Shown here: piece by piece, positions 1 to 10,575 of the stretch
Numbering within the stretch: position 1 is the first letter of the stretch
How the letters are laid out: each line of letters opens with the position of its first letter
Assembly: GCF_052324685.1 (NCBI RefSeq)
Contig: NW_027506969.1
Coordinates: 331,001 to 395,000, forward strand
Source of the DNA: Brachyhypopomus gauderio
Taxonomy: Eukaryota > Chordata > Actinopteri > Gymnotiformes > Hypopomidae
Direction of reading: 5' to 3'
DNA: 64,000 nucleotides
Made by a program: the position numbers and the translations under genes
The notes under the pieces: generated by a model
Seen by the model: only the letters and a program-made list of their open reading frames with translations
Databases searched by the model: none
Told to the model about the DNA's origin: nothing

Positions 1-980
1 AACGATATGTGGTAGTATAAAGAAACACCCCTCAAAAACAGGGGAAGGAACATTTACCTGACCAATTTTAATGTTGCTTTGTGTTTCATGTTTGAAAAGT
101 GCTGGAATTTAGGCTAAAGTACTTTAAAATGTTTGAAATTGTAACTACTTCGTTTCACAACAAATATCTGTCTGACTGAACAGTTATCTTTTATTACGTT
201 AACAAATACGAGCCTCTTGTAATTCCAGAACAAAACATGAGAGAACAAGAAGACGTTAAGTTCGGGAGTTTTGAAAATAAACAACCATTAAATAATGTGA
301 TTAAAAACGAATAATTTTGAGTATATGTATAAATATTTAACTTAATTTAACTTAGGTTTAACGTGCTGGGAAATATTGAAATGGACCTTGAAAGTGACGT
401 TCAAGTGCTTTAATTCCACCTTATAAAGGTGTATGAACCCTGCAAACATGACTTTGTTCATTGCGCTGAGGCGTGGCGCGCGCGAAGTTCAAAATTCAAG
501 AGGTGCACGACCTCGCGAATCGACAGCGGGCGAGGCCACCGTAATTACGTCATTTTCGCCGCGCGGACCCTCGCACCGCGTCAAGTATAAACCAGGATTA
601 AACCTAGCTTTAAAGCACTTCTACGGCACTTTCAAGGTCCAATTCAATATTTCCCAGCTGACTCAGGTTCTCTCTAAGATCGGTTTCTGGAACGGAAATC
701 CCTGAGTTTTCGTTAACTCTGAGTTTACTTACGCGGTTTCGTCACTGAATCCGCTTTCTGGAATACCCCCCTGTTCAGTCAGCTATTAGTTGTGAATCGA
801 AATACACTGACAATTTCAAGCATTTTCAAGTACTTTAGCTTAAATTCCAGCACTTTTCAAACCTGGAACACAATGCAACATCAAAATTCGTCACGTAAAT
901 TTTCTGCCGTTTGCGCAGGTTCGCACAAGGTGGGCGGAGTCGAGCGCTACGGTCACTCACAAAAGTATAACTTTATAGTT
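1..980. repeat. Foldback/MITE-like repeat family copy with inverted arms
   Basis: The segment near 67-145 is the reverse complement of about 810-890 (shared core TTTGAAAAGTGCTGGAATTT), so the unit can fold back. Blocks at 1-60, 290-420 and 570-640 recur at 5400-5900. No gene; a short open frame at 433-705 lies inside the repeat. Confidence 0.6.
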
Positions 981-1374
981 TAACTTGTCGCTGATCACCT
1001 ACAGTGTTTCTCGCACAGCTCACACACACGCACGTACATCCACACGGAATTAACACAAACGTAGTGACATAGATATTTGTTTCATTTATGATTGGCCTCT
1101 CACGGGCCGGACAGGGACGCACAATGGGCCGGATGTGGCCCGCGGGCCGTAGTTTGCCCAGGTCTGCCTTACCGGCTCCGGAGAACACCCTCAAATCCCT
1201 GGTCAGGGTCTCCATAGGAACTGCACCCTCCGTGCTACCCACTGTAGCACAGGACCTCAACTGGACCCCCTCCCAACACACATTAAAGAGGGAGGTGCAT
1301 GAGAGGAATTACATAAAACAAAACACGCTACACGCTAGGACAAAACGAACATGCAAAGACAAAACACAAACAAA
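981..1374. other. Unassigned intergenic sequence
   Basis: No coding region, RNA gene or repeat that I can name. Overlapping short open frames exist on both strands without family features. Confidence 0.4.
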
Positions 1375-1382
1375 TGGACAGG

Positions 1383-1642
1383 CAGGGGCGGATCTACGGG
1401 CGGGCCTGGGTGGGCCAGGCCCACCCTGATTGGCAGCTGGGCCCGCCTAATCACAAGCTCAGAATACAGTTTCCCGTATGAAAATAAATGAAAATAAACT
1501 ATAACTGCTGCAGGATGGCGCCTAGCGCACGAGTCATTTAATGACCATACACCCCGCCCACCCCGAACAACAAATTAAGTTCGCTTGCCCACCCCAATTA
1601 CACTTTGGCCCGTCCAAAAACTGCCGGCTGCATCCGCCACTG
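1383..1642. mobile_element. Short hAT-like non-autonomous element
   Basis: 260 bp. Ends CAGGGGCGGATC and (inverted) CAGTGGCGGATG, flanked by TGGACAGG (1375-1382) and CGGACAGG (1643-1650), an 8-bp duplication with one mismatch. No coding capacity. Confidence 0.7.
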
Positions 1643-1650
1643 CGGACAGG

Positions 1651-2177
1651 ACCTACCGATGCGCACGCTCTGTAGACCGTGACGCGCCTACTCTAGCTCT
1701 CTCTCTCACCATTTTCGCTATGGGATCCGCAGATACATGGTGTGAGAGCTATAAACGAGCGGCATACATGTCACGCCTACAGAGACGCGCCTCTCCGGCT
1801 CGCAGTCGCTCACCCCCGTCACCACGGGATATCTGGTGAGCGAGGAGAAAAAGCCGAGAAGTTCTCGCGTCTCACACACTTGTGCGTGCAGCACACACCG
1901 GTAAACCCGTCCACACACACACAAACACCACCAGCGAAACATTCACACACGGGCAAACACTTGAACTTGCTCAAGTCCGCGTCGTTATTTTAACAATACA
2001 ACGTACACACATACATACACACGATAACGAACGCCAGACGAGCATAATGCGAGGCACCAGCAGTTTCACTGGGAGAGAGCGGCGTTCAGTGGTCCCAGGG
2101 TCACCTGAGGGACGAACATCACATGACCAAAACAGGACAGCTGCCGCTGTGGACGGGAGCGACCGGCAGAGGGCCCC
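1651..2177. other. Unassigned intergenic sequence
   Basis: GC-richer than its surroundings, with CA-rich patches. I see no gene or named element. Confidence 0.4.
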
Positions 2178-2185
2178 CCCACAAC

Positions 2186-3438
2186 TAGGGCTGCCACAAA
2201 CGATTATTTTAATAGTCGACTAATCACCGATTAATTTTTACGATTAGTCGACTAGTCGGATTGTACGTTAATTGAATATAAAACATACACTAGAATGCAA
2301 CTGCTATTATATAACCATCATTAGATTTCAGCTATAACTAAAAATAAAAACAATTAAGATCATAGTTCATTAAACCTTTAATGAAATATGCAGCTTGTTG
2401 CAACAAACAATTATTAAAATAAGGATAAGGCACTGCCTTAAAAAACACAAAAATAAATAGGCCTACATTAATAAAGAATTTTTTTTTTAGGTTTTTCTTT
2501 CTTTCATTAGTCTCTGGCATCAAACTTCGCTACATATAAATCAAATTAGGTAGGGACCTGAAACTAAGGAGTTATTCACAAAAATAAAGTTTTGGTCTCA
2601 CTGACTTTACAGAAAATACACGAATGCGTGCTAAGGCTAATGAAACAAATCGCCATCACTAATGTTAACTTTTACAGCTACAGCGATAAGCAGGGTTGCC
2701 AACTCTCACGCATTGAGAGTGAGACACACGCATTTGACCGTCTTCACACGCTCACACACCCGATTTCTCACGCCGAAAAAAAATCTAGTTTATTTACCTC
2801 TGATCCACATCTATGATTCAATGAGTTACTAGTTCGCTCTGGCGACAATCACTGGCAATCGATCGCGATATAATACTTAATTTGTGTCCATTTTACCCCC
2901 CCCCCCCCCCCCCCCCCAAGATCTAATCTCACTCCAAGTGATCTTGAAAAGTTGGCAACCCTGCGATAAGTAAGTACTAAGTTAACGCTCTGTTTATGGT
3001 AACTTTAGCAGCTAACTAGCAATTTAGATTACAGAAATGACGGTCCCTATTCATCATTGTTGTCACAATTAGCCACAACATGCTTCAGGTACATGCTCGT
3101 ACATCGCGGTTGTGCTGCCGTGGAAGGCAAGTTCTGCCTTGCAGATATTGCACGCGTTTCGGAACCCGGTTACGGAAAATGATCCCGCACTTTTGAGTTC
3201 CGTAGCCGGGTAGCCACAATACCAGAGCCTGTCTGTATAACGTCCTGGGATGTCGTCAACTGTCTACCCCGGTTTCCACTACTGCGCATGTGCGTCAAGG
3301 ACAGAAACGCAGACGCAGTGGAAACTGTTGCAGCAGTTTGGAGAGGAAAAAAAAATGACGCATCGATTAATAAATTAGTCGTCGACTATTTTAGTAGTCG
3401 ACATAGTCGTGACTAGTCGACTATTCATGGCAGCCCTA
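2186..3438. mobile_element. hAT-like non-autonomous element with perfect 8-bp TSD
   Basis: TIRs begin TAGGGCTGCCA and are followed by repeated TAGTCGAC blocks at both ends. Flanked by CCCACAAC at 2178-2185 and 3439-3446. A second element (2691-2962) is nested inside. No intact transposase. Confidence 0.82.
2691..2962 (+). mobile_element. MITE with CAGGGTTGCC ends, copy 1
   Basis: 272 bp starting CAGGGTTGCCAAC and ending GTTGGCAACCCT. Flanked by GCGATAAG at 2683-2690 and 2963-2970. Contains a poly-C run near 2897-2917. Confidence 0.75.
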
Positions 3439-3446
3439 CCCACAAC

Positions 3447-3815
3447 GTGACACTTACGCGTTTTAAATGGTATACCATGTTGGTTGTTGTGTGAAATGAA
3501 AGACAAGATGACATAACTTGCACTTTACTTTCTTTGATTGATCTTTATCTTTTTCTAAATGCTCCCACACTTTTGAAGTTTTTTCAGTAGCCATTATAAT
3601 CTCGGCAGATGCTGACTGTCCTGTAGAGTGTTCAGCTCCGATCATTTGGATTGTGCAACTGCAGGGTGTGATTTATTAATGTGTAGTAAGGAAGATGCCT
3701 ATTGTTAATGTGCACACATCATTAAAAAAAGTATCAGAAATTAGGATGATTTTATTTGACAAAAGGCTATATATAACAAAAACAGACATTTCATGTAACA
3801 ACTAATGCTTAGCAA
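3447..3815 (+). mobile_element. Interrupted TAGGGGTG-type hAT element, internal part
   Basis: Aligns by eye with 9450-9815 of the intact copy (shared GCAACTGCAGGGTGTGATTT and TAGTAAGGAAGATGCCTATT). Its remainder resumes at 8213, after a 4.4-kb insertion. Confidence 0.7.
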
Positions 3816-3984
3816 CAGGGCCGGCGCTGGGGGGGGTTGGGGGGGTTGGGGGGGTGCAAAAAATTGTGTCTTTGCCCCCTCAAGCACAATGTAAGCAATG
3901 GCTATTTTAAAAATGATCTCTGAAGCAATCACAAAAATGCATTTTGCTTTACAGCGTGAAGATATTTCCTTGCTTATTCCTGAT

Positions 3985-5098
3985 CAGAGGTGGGTAGGAA
4001 TGCGTTACACTTACTCCGTTACATTTACTCAAGTAGCTTTTTGGACAAAAATGTACTTGTAAGAGTAGTTTTAATATGAACGACTTCTACTTTTACTTGA
4101 GTAAATATGTGGTGAGAAAAACGCGACTTTTACTCCGTTACAATCGGATTTGCGCCGCGCGCTACCATTACTTTCGTTTTGTAAATAATTCGTCTTTTCA
4201 GTGAGAAGACTGACCAACGCACTGCAGGGTTGCCAAGTTTTAAAGATCACTTTTAGTGAGATTTAAACCGGTGGGTGGTGAACTTAAATTGTTGACGGGG
4301 GCGTGTAAAATGGACACAAATTAAGTATTATATCGCGATCGATCGAATTAATAACTCATTGAATCATAGATATGGATCAGAGGTAAATAAACTAGATTTT
4401 TTTCGGCGTGAGAAATCGGATGTGTGGCGTGTAAGCGTGTGAAGACAGCCAAATGCGTGTGTCTCACGCTCAATGCATGAGAGTTTGCAACCTTGGCACT
4501 GCCAATTGTGTCTGTAAATGTGTGGACATTTGTTTGCTGTATGTATAATTTTGTGTAATGCTATATCTCTGAGGCATAACGTTTGTATGATGTAATTATT
4601 AAATGTAACGCAGTGCAATACTAAAAACCAGTTCTCACACTGATTGTACACACTAGCAATATAGGATGATTAAGTCTGCTACAAATTGATTCAGTTGGTG
4701 TCAAGTTGTAGCTACACGTATTGGCTCACAGTCTAATCAGTTAGTGCCTTTGTGGAACATATTAAAGTTACACAGGCCTAATAATTAGGAACAAACAAAA
4801 ATACATATTATTTATAATAAATAATTTATATATATAATATTTATTTATAATAAATTATTTTTGTTATCATTAAAAGTCATTGTTTCCCGTAATTCAATTT
4901 ACCATGATGTAATTTACTGACACGAGACAGTACTCATGCATTTACTCACTACTTGAGGAGCTTTTAATCAAAGTACTTTTTTACTTTTACTCAAGTAAAT
5001 TTTTGGGATGCATACTTTTACTTTTACTTGAGTAACATTTGGTTCAAGTAACTGTACTTTTACTTGAGTAAAATTGTTGAATACTCTACCCACCTCTG
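3985..5098. mobile_element. hAT-like non-autonomous element, perfect 8-bp TSD
   Basis: 1,114 bp with CAGAGGTGGGTA at one end and TACCCACCTCTG at the other. TSD TTCCTGAT at 3977-3984 and 5099-5106. Sub-terminal TTTACTCAAGTA / TACTTGAGTAAA blocks are also inverted. Confidence 0.85.
4225..4495 (-). mobile_element. MITE with CAGGGTTGCC ends, copy 2 (inverted)
   Basis: Reverse-complement relative of 2691-2962 (shared CTAGTTTATTTACCTCTGATC when read on minus), nested inside the 3985-5098 hAT element. Confidence 0.7.
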
Positions 5099-5329
5099 TT
5101 CCTGATTGGCTATTTGAGTCATATAAAAATCGGCAGACTGTCCCAAACAGTTCAGTTCCGTAGTATATGTTCTGTTAGTGTGAGCAAAAGGCAGGTATAC
5201 TGGTAAACACTCTTCTGAGTTTAAACTGAATTCTACATGGTAATATTTGCTTAACTGTCGTTTTTCGTTGCTTTAATGTTACTTACCTCTTACATAGGTG
5301 TTGCTTACATCATTTTATTAGCCATTAGC

Positions 5330-5912
5330 GGTTAGGCTAACTTGGTTCTCCTAAAACCTGCGCAAACGGCGGAGGCGTTTATACTTGCCGCGTCACATTC
5401 TTTGCAGTTTTGTCCGAAACGATATGTGGTTGTGTAACCAAGTACACAAGGAACACTAAAAGCATCTTGTGTAAACAACAAAGGGAAAGGAGAAATTTGC
5501 TTGGTCAGGTAGCAATGTACTACCTTAGACTCTGAATAAAGAATTATCAGGCCAGAGCATACCGTGGTAGGATTGTTATTATTTTTTCTTTTTTTTTTAT
5601 TTTTACTCTCAATGTAACAATGCAAGAACTATTTTGGTGTATGCTCCTTACACATTTACAAAAAAAATGTACTCTATTAAATAATGTGATAAAGAAGCAA
5701 ATTATTTCTAATAATTTCGAGTATATGTATAAATATTTAACTTAATTAAGTTTACTGTGCTGGGAAATATTGAAATGGACCTTGAAAGTGATGTACAAGT
5801 GCTTTAATTCCACCTCCACATGGGCGGAGCCACCGCGATTACATCATTTTCACTGTGCGGACACTCGCAACGCTTCAAGTATAAACCAGGCTTAACCTAT
5901 CTTTAGCTGACT
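5330..5912. repeat. Second copy of the 1-980 repeat family
   Basis: Shares AACGATATGTGGT, GAGTATATGTATAAATATTT, GCTGGGAAATATTGAAATGG and AAGTATAAACCAGG in the same order as 1-640. Confidence 0.7.
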
Positions 5913-5954
5913 GCTCTTTCCCCCGCGCAAGCCGTCGCGGCTCATGGTTTAAAC

Positions 5955-6879
5955 CAGGGGTTCTCAACTGGTCTCAGCCCGGGACCCACTTTTTCTCATT
6001 GTCATTAAGTCGCGACCCATTAAAGAAAAAAAAGTTGTAGGTTGCCATACACCATGCACTTTATGTAATACAACTTGTTTGGTGGTCTTATGAAGGACCT
6101 TTTAAAAGTTATTGAAATTATTTAAAAAAACAGAGTATGTAGTGTTCTGGGGCCTTCACGACCGCCCCTTGCGTACGTGTTAAGGTAATTTGTAGACGGT
6201 GCCTTAGATGTTGCAGTGGTGAAAGTTGCACATTTAAAATAACATGTTGTCTGCTATTTAAAATACGTCTATTCCTGACGTAAACAAAGTTGTAGATGTT
6301 TGTCTTAGTTGCCAGAAATAAGACTTTTCATATTCTGGCACTTTTGCTAATACTGTCAAAGTTATTGAAGAAAGAATTAAGAATATGTGAACGTGAAACA
6401 AACTTTACTAGTATGCATACGAGTGACTTTTGATACCATTAAATTTACCTTAAAACTATGTACAGCTATAAAGAAGTGTGTCCTCTTTGGGTCCGACACA
6501 GAGATACGGTCTCTGGTCCGACAGAGGTGTAGACTAGAAAAAATGCGATATTTTTCGCTTGGCCATTTTCAACGCTTAGCGATTAGCGCTCCGCTGCTTT
6601 GCGAGTCACGCTGGTGATCAGATTCCCGCATTTATTGATGGGGAGTGAAATAATTATATTACTCGCAAATTTAAATTTATGGTCGCGATTGCGACGATTT
6701 TAGTCGCAATCTGGAGCCCTGTCATGTCTGACGGGTGCCTCTCTGTATTTTTTCAGGATAAAAGGTGAGTACAAAATTAGAAGAGTAGCATATTAATTTT
6801 TTTACAAACTGTCCGCGACCCACCCAGAACGTGTCCGCGACCCACTTTTGGGTTGCGACCCACCAGTTGAGAATCACTG
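5955..6879. mobile_element. hAT-like non-autonomous element, perfect palindromic 8-bp TSD
   Basis: Ends CAGGGGTTCTCAACTGG and CCAGTTGAGAATCACTG. TSD GTTTAAAC at 5947-5954 and 6880-6887. 925 bp, no coding region kept. Confidence 0.85.
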
Positions 6880-7102
6880 GTTTAAACGATTTCTTTCCAT
6901 CACAGCCAGTATTGTTATACTGTGCATAAATACATGTACCAGTACATTTCTTAACTTCAATACTTTACCAATACTTTAATATTTTTTTCTTTTTCAAAAT
7001 AGAAATGTGACGAATACCCCCCCTTTCTTTATATTTCTCAATAATATAAATATTCTCACTCATTCCTATTTCCACGTTTGAATATTCTCAGTCTGTGTGT
7101 AG

Positions 7103-7793
7103 CAGTGGCGGATCCTGGTCTTTCAAGTAGGGGAAGCTCAATTTCGGCTTGAGTGATAGAAGTCAGTCTCCAAACACAAGCAGCTACAACAAAAACCACC
7201 AGAAATAGAAGCTCGATTTGTCGCTAGTCATTTTTAACGAAGAAAATTCCGCTAAGGGGATTAGGAAAATCTCCGGTTCAACTCAGAACAGAATGAAAAA
7301 AAGTATTAAATTAAACACTCCCGCAGAGGTTTACACCAAAAGATAGCTGATTCGCTCATTTCGCTGTCAATCAAAAAGGGATTCAGCCTCAGACAGATCA
7401 TCCAATCATTATGCAGAAGCTGAGCGTCCGGGCCAGCCGAGGCCGGCCCACTGCCCCATAGACCCCCAGAGACGCTGAGCGTCCGATGGGCGGGACAAAG
7501 CCCAGCATTTATCCAATGGCTCATCTCGTTTCGCTGCACTCTTTGCTTCGCTATTGAACTCTGTAGACGCTCAGCGTCCACACTGTTTAAAGCACCGTGA
7601 AGCTGCGGGACTGAGTGAGAGGAAAGCTGCGTCGTTACCAGCAATAAGAAACTGATTCTGAACAAAAGTTTAGCGCGTTGTAGCGCATATTTAGTCAATG
7701 ACATGTACACACAACAATATATGTTTGATCACTTATTTTTGACATTTTAGGGGAAGCTGAGCTTCCCTTGCAGTCTTAGAGCAATCGCCACTG
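7103..7793. mobile_element. hAT-like non-autonomous element, perfect 8-bp TSD
   Basis: Ends CAGTGGCGGATCC and GATTGC..CGCCACTG-type. TSD GTGTGTAG at 7095-7102 and 7794-7801. Carries a 134-codon frame on minus (7306-7710) with no recognised domain, probably a remnant. Confidence 0.82.
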
Positions 7794-7821
7794 GTGTGTA
7801 GGTACATTGTCAGCTTTGACT

Positions 7822-7870
7822 TCAAATCAAATCAAATCAAATCAAAGTTTATTTGTATAGCGCATTTAAC
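7822..7870 (+). repeat. (CAAAT)n head of a dispersed fish repeat
   Basis: Short CAAAT tandem followed by GTTTATTTGTATAGCGC, similar to the starts at about 9985 and 30755. A truncated dispersed repeat. Confidence 0.5.
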
Positions 7871-8212
7871 ACGTTAAATTTGTATTAAAGCCTTTCAAGA
7901 AATAAAGTTGTTCTAATGGCAATTTAATTAAGGGGGTGTATTGAAAGGAAATACAATTAGATAATCTTTTTTCCCCATTTACATAATTAACGTGTATTTT
8001 TTAATCATTGGGTTTTAAGTTTAAGTTTGAAAACATGCATTTTTTTCTTTACCTAATACATCACTTTAAGCCAGTATCAATAGTTTGGCTGTCATCATTC
8101 ATGCACAAATCAAGCCTTGAATATATTTCTGGCTTCAAAAACATGACTATCAACATGCCCCCTCATTATGTTTTACTGCCCCCCGAAGCAAAGAAGTCCA
8201 AAACCGGGGCTG

Positions 8213-8335
8213 CTTAGCAGCATCCTTGGGCACCCCCATGCAGTCAGAATGGTACATTCAACTATGATGTTCATAGTCGACTAGGGGTCCTCCAATCGAA
8301 TAGTCGAATCAGCGACTATTGCAGGTCAACCCTAT
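8213..8335 (+). mobile_element. 3' end of the interrupted TAGGGGTG-type hAT element
   Basis: Matches 9812-9930 (CAGCATCCTTGGGCACC..., ...CAACTATTGCAGGTCA). Completes the copy broken at 3815. Confidence 0.7.
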
Positions 8336-8339
8336 TCTT

Positions 8340-9003
8340 AACTAACTTATTTGTGACTTCCAGGTCAGGTTTTCATCAATTATAACAAGCAAAAAACTTC
8401 ACCTCACTAACTTTACAGATTTCAACACCATCAACTTTGAATGAAACATTAACTGTTCTTTTTCTATTACTGAATATCATATAATTTGTTTTGTTCAAAT
8501 TTAGTGACAATTTATTAAGCTTGAAACAATACTGTATTTTTAACAAATTAAGCTTGCATTATTTCCAACATTCATTGTAAATCTTTACCCAAACAAAAAA
8601 TGTGGTATCATCAGCAAATAAAACACATCTAAACAACCCCGACACGTTTACCAAATCATTTATGTATAAAAGAAACACCTTTGGTCCAAGCACAGAACCC
8701 TGTGGGACTCCACATGTAATATCACCAAATTTAGATCTTACGTCATTTATTTGAACAAATTGTTTCCTGTTTGTCAGATAACTAGATATCAACTGTAATG
8801 CTGGACCTCTTATGCCATATTTGTTCAATTTCAATACTATGATCAATGGTGTCAAAAGCTTTTTTTAAATCAATGAAAACCCTGACACAATATTGTCTTT
8901 CATCAACAGCTGTCATTATTTGGTCTATCAAGCCATTAATGTTGAATTGTTGGTTCTAAAGCCATATTGATTATTACTCAAAACATTTTGTTTATCATCC
9001 AAT
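8340..9003 (-). mobile_element. Non-LTR retrotransposon reverse-transcriptase fragment
   Basis: Minus-strand frames encode SYLTNRKQFVQIND, CGVPQGSVLGPKVFLLYIND and LFADDTTFF, i.e. RT motifs with an FADD catalytic box. Upstream RT sequence is also present in a shifted frame (8860-9003) and is interrupted by the hAT insertion at 9004-9938. Clade not decided (CR1/L2/Jockey-like). Confidence 0.75.
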
Positions 9004-9011
9004 CTGGCAAC

Positions 9012-9930
9012 TAGGGGTGTATTCAACTAAGGATTTTCATAGTCGAATCTGATTCGTCAGCTTTTCCCTTTAGTCGACTAATAGTCGAATCTGGTTTATT
9101 TTTATTTTTTTTATTTAGAGCACCTTAAATGGGATCCCGTTCTCATTCAGGACTTTTTTCCTCTTCAAAGTAAAAACCTAAAACACTCAGATAAATGAAT
9201 AAACACGCTAGGTTGGCTTTATTCAGCTTTTATTTATTTACTTGTTTATTTTTTTTATGAAACGTTAGAGAACAAAAAATATTTAAAAAAAAATATGCCT
9301 GCCTGAAAATATAAAAAAAATTGCTACACAACAGCAAAAAAGTATAAGGAAAGGTTCAAGCAAACAGCATCAAAAAAAGTTTATAGGCCTACTTGCCGAG
9401 ACGCACCGCGACGAGACGACACGACCGAAACAACAAAAGCTTTTTTTTTCGCCTTGCGCGTTTTAAATGGTATGCAATGTTGGTTGTTGTCGTGCGAAAT
9501 GAAAGACGTTGATGACATAACTTGCACTTTACTTTGTTTGATGAATCTTTATCTTTTTCAAAATACTTTTGAAGTTTTTTAGTAGCCGTTATAATCTCGG
9601 CAGATGCTGCGTATTGTGTTGTGTGTTCAGCTCCGCTCGTTTGGATTGTGCAACTGCAGGGTGTGATTTATTAATGTGTAGTAAGGAAGATGCCTATTGT
9701 TACTGCGCAAACATCATTTTAAAATATTTATTAACAGAAATTAGAATGGTTTTATTTCACAAAAAGCTATATATAACAAAAACAAGACATTTCGTGTAAC
9801 AACTAATGCTTAGCAGCATCCTTGGGCACCACCATGCAGTTACAATGGTACATTCGACTATGACGTTCATAGTCGACTAGGGGGTCTAGTCGACTATAGT
9901 CGAATCAGCAACTATTGCAGGTCACCCCTA
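9012..9930. mobile_element. hAT-like element inside a LINE, perfect 8-bp TSD
   Basis: 919 bp, starts TAGGGGTGTATTC and ends GGTCACCCCTA. TSD CTGGCAAC at 9004-9011 and 9931-9938. The LINE sequence is interrupted here. Intact relative of 3447-3815 plus 8213-8335. Confidence 0.83.
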
Positions 9931-9984
9931 CTGGCAACAAACAATTTTTCCAAAATTTGAGAACTGAGACCACAAATATCAAAA

Positions 9985-10215
9985 TCAATCAAAATTTATT
10001 TATATAGTGCTTTTTACAGCAGTTGTCACAAAGCAACGTTACAAGTGTCTGAGTCCAAGCCCCCAGTGAGCAAGCCAAGGGCAACAGTGGCAAGGAAAAA
10101 CTCCCTAAGGGCATGAGGAAGAAACCTTGAGAGGAACCAAGACTCAGGGGGGGAACCCATCCTCCTCTGGCCGACACCGGTCTACATAGCAACTTTTTAA
10201 AACTGTTTCCAGCCT
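9985..10215 (-). repeat. Dispersed SINE/LINE-tail-like repeat
   Basis: TTTATTTATATAGTGC ... GTTGTCACAAAGCA ... CCCCCAGTGAGCAAGCCAAGG. A partial second copy lies at 30750-30855 and a scrap at about 41490. I recall this family as common in ostariophysan fishes. Confidence 0.55.
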
Positions 10216-10575
10216 TACGAGAAGTCATGAACAAATCAATTCACTAATCCCACTAGAGTGTAGCAGTAACAATTTTATGAAATTCTTTAATGATAAGATG
10301 GATAAAATTAGGGAAAAAATTAGTAGTGCTATCTCAGAGCCTGTCAACATGCAAATGCACCTTGACAGCTGTCAGGTCAGCTCTGATGCCCTGTTAGAGT
10401 CCTTCTCCCCAATTGGTCGTGAGGAGCTTATTTCACTGGTGGAATCTGCTAAGCCCTCCACATGCATACTAGATACCGTACCAACCCATCTACTTAAAGA
10501 ATTACTGCATAGCAATGTAGAACCTTTGCTTACTATAATTAACTATTCTCTGAGCCTGGGCTACATTCGCGCCCC
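10216..10575 (+). mobile_element. L2/CR1-like LINE fragment upstream of the RT domain
   Basis: Frame 10277-10579 encodes a pre-RT segment with LISLVESAKPSTCILDTVPT and HLLKELL, similar to 25979-26040 of the larger element in mlnr intron 2. Truncated at the 10.57-kb palindrome. Confidence 0.65.

Larger units (their letters stand above)
3816..8212. mobile_element. 4.4-kb hAT-like composite inserted in an older hAT element
   Basis: Ends CAGGGCCGG and (inverted) CAGCCCCGG, flanked by CTTAGCAA (3808-3815) and CTTAGCAG (8213-8220). The uninterrupted copy at about 9810 reads CTTAGCAG once, as expected for an empty site. It contains further nested elements and no intact transposase. Confidence 0.65.

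Noticed and set aside
1718..2223. Short overlapping frames on both strands at 1.1-2.2 kb
   Set aside because: No domain, no splice context, and repeats on both sides.
7306..7710. 134-codon minus-strand frame as a host gene
   Set aside because: It lies wholly between the ends of a hAT-like element with a perfect TSD and has no recognised domain.
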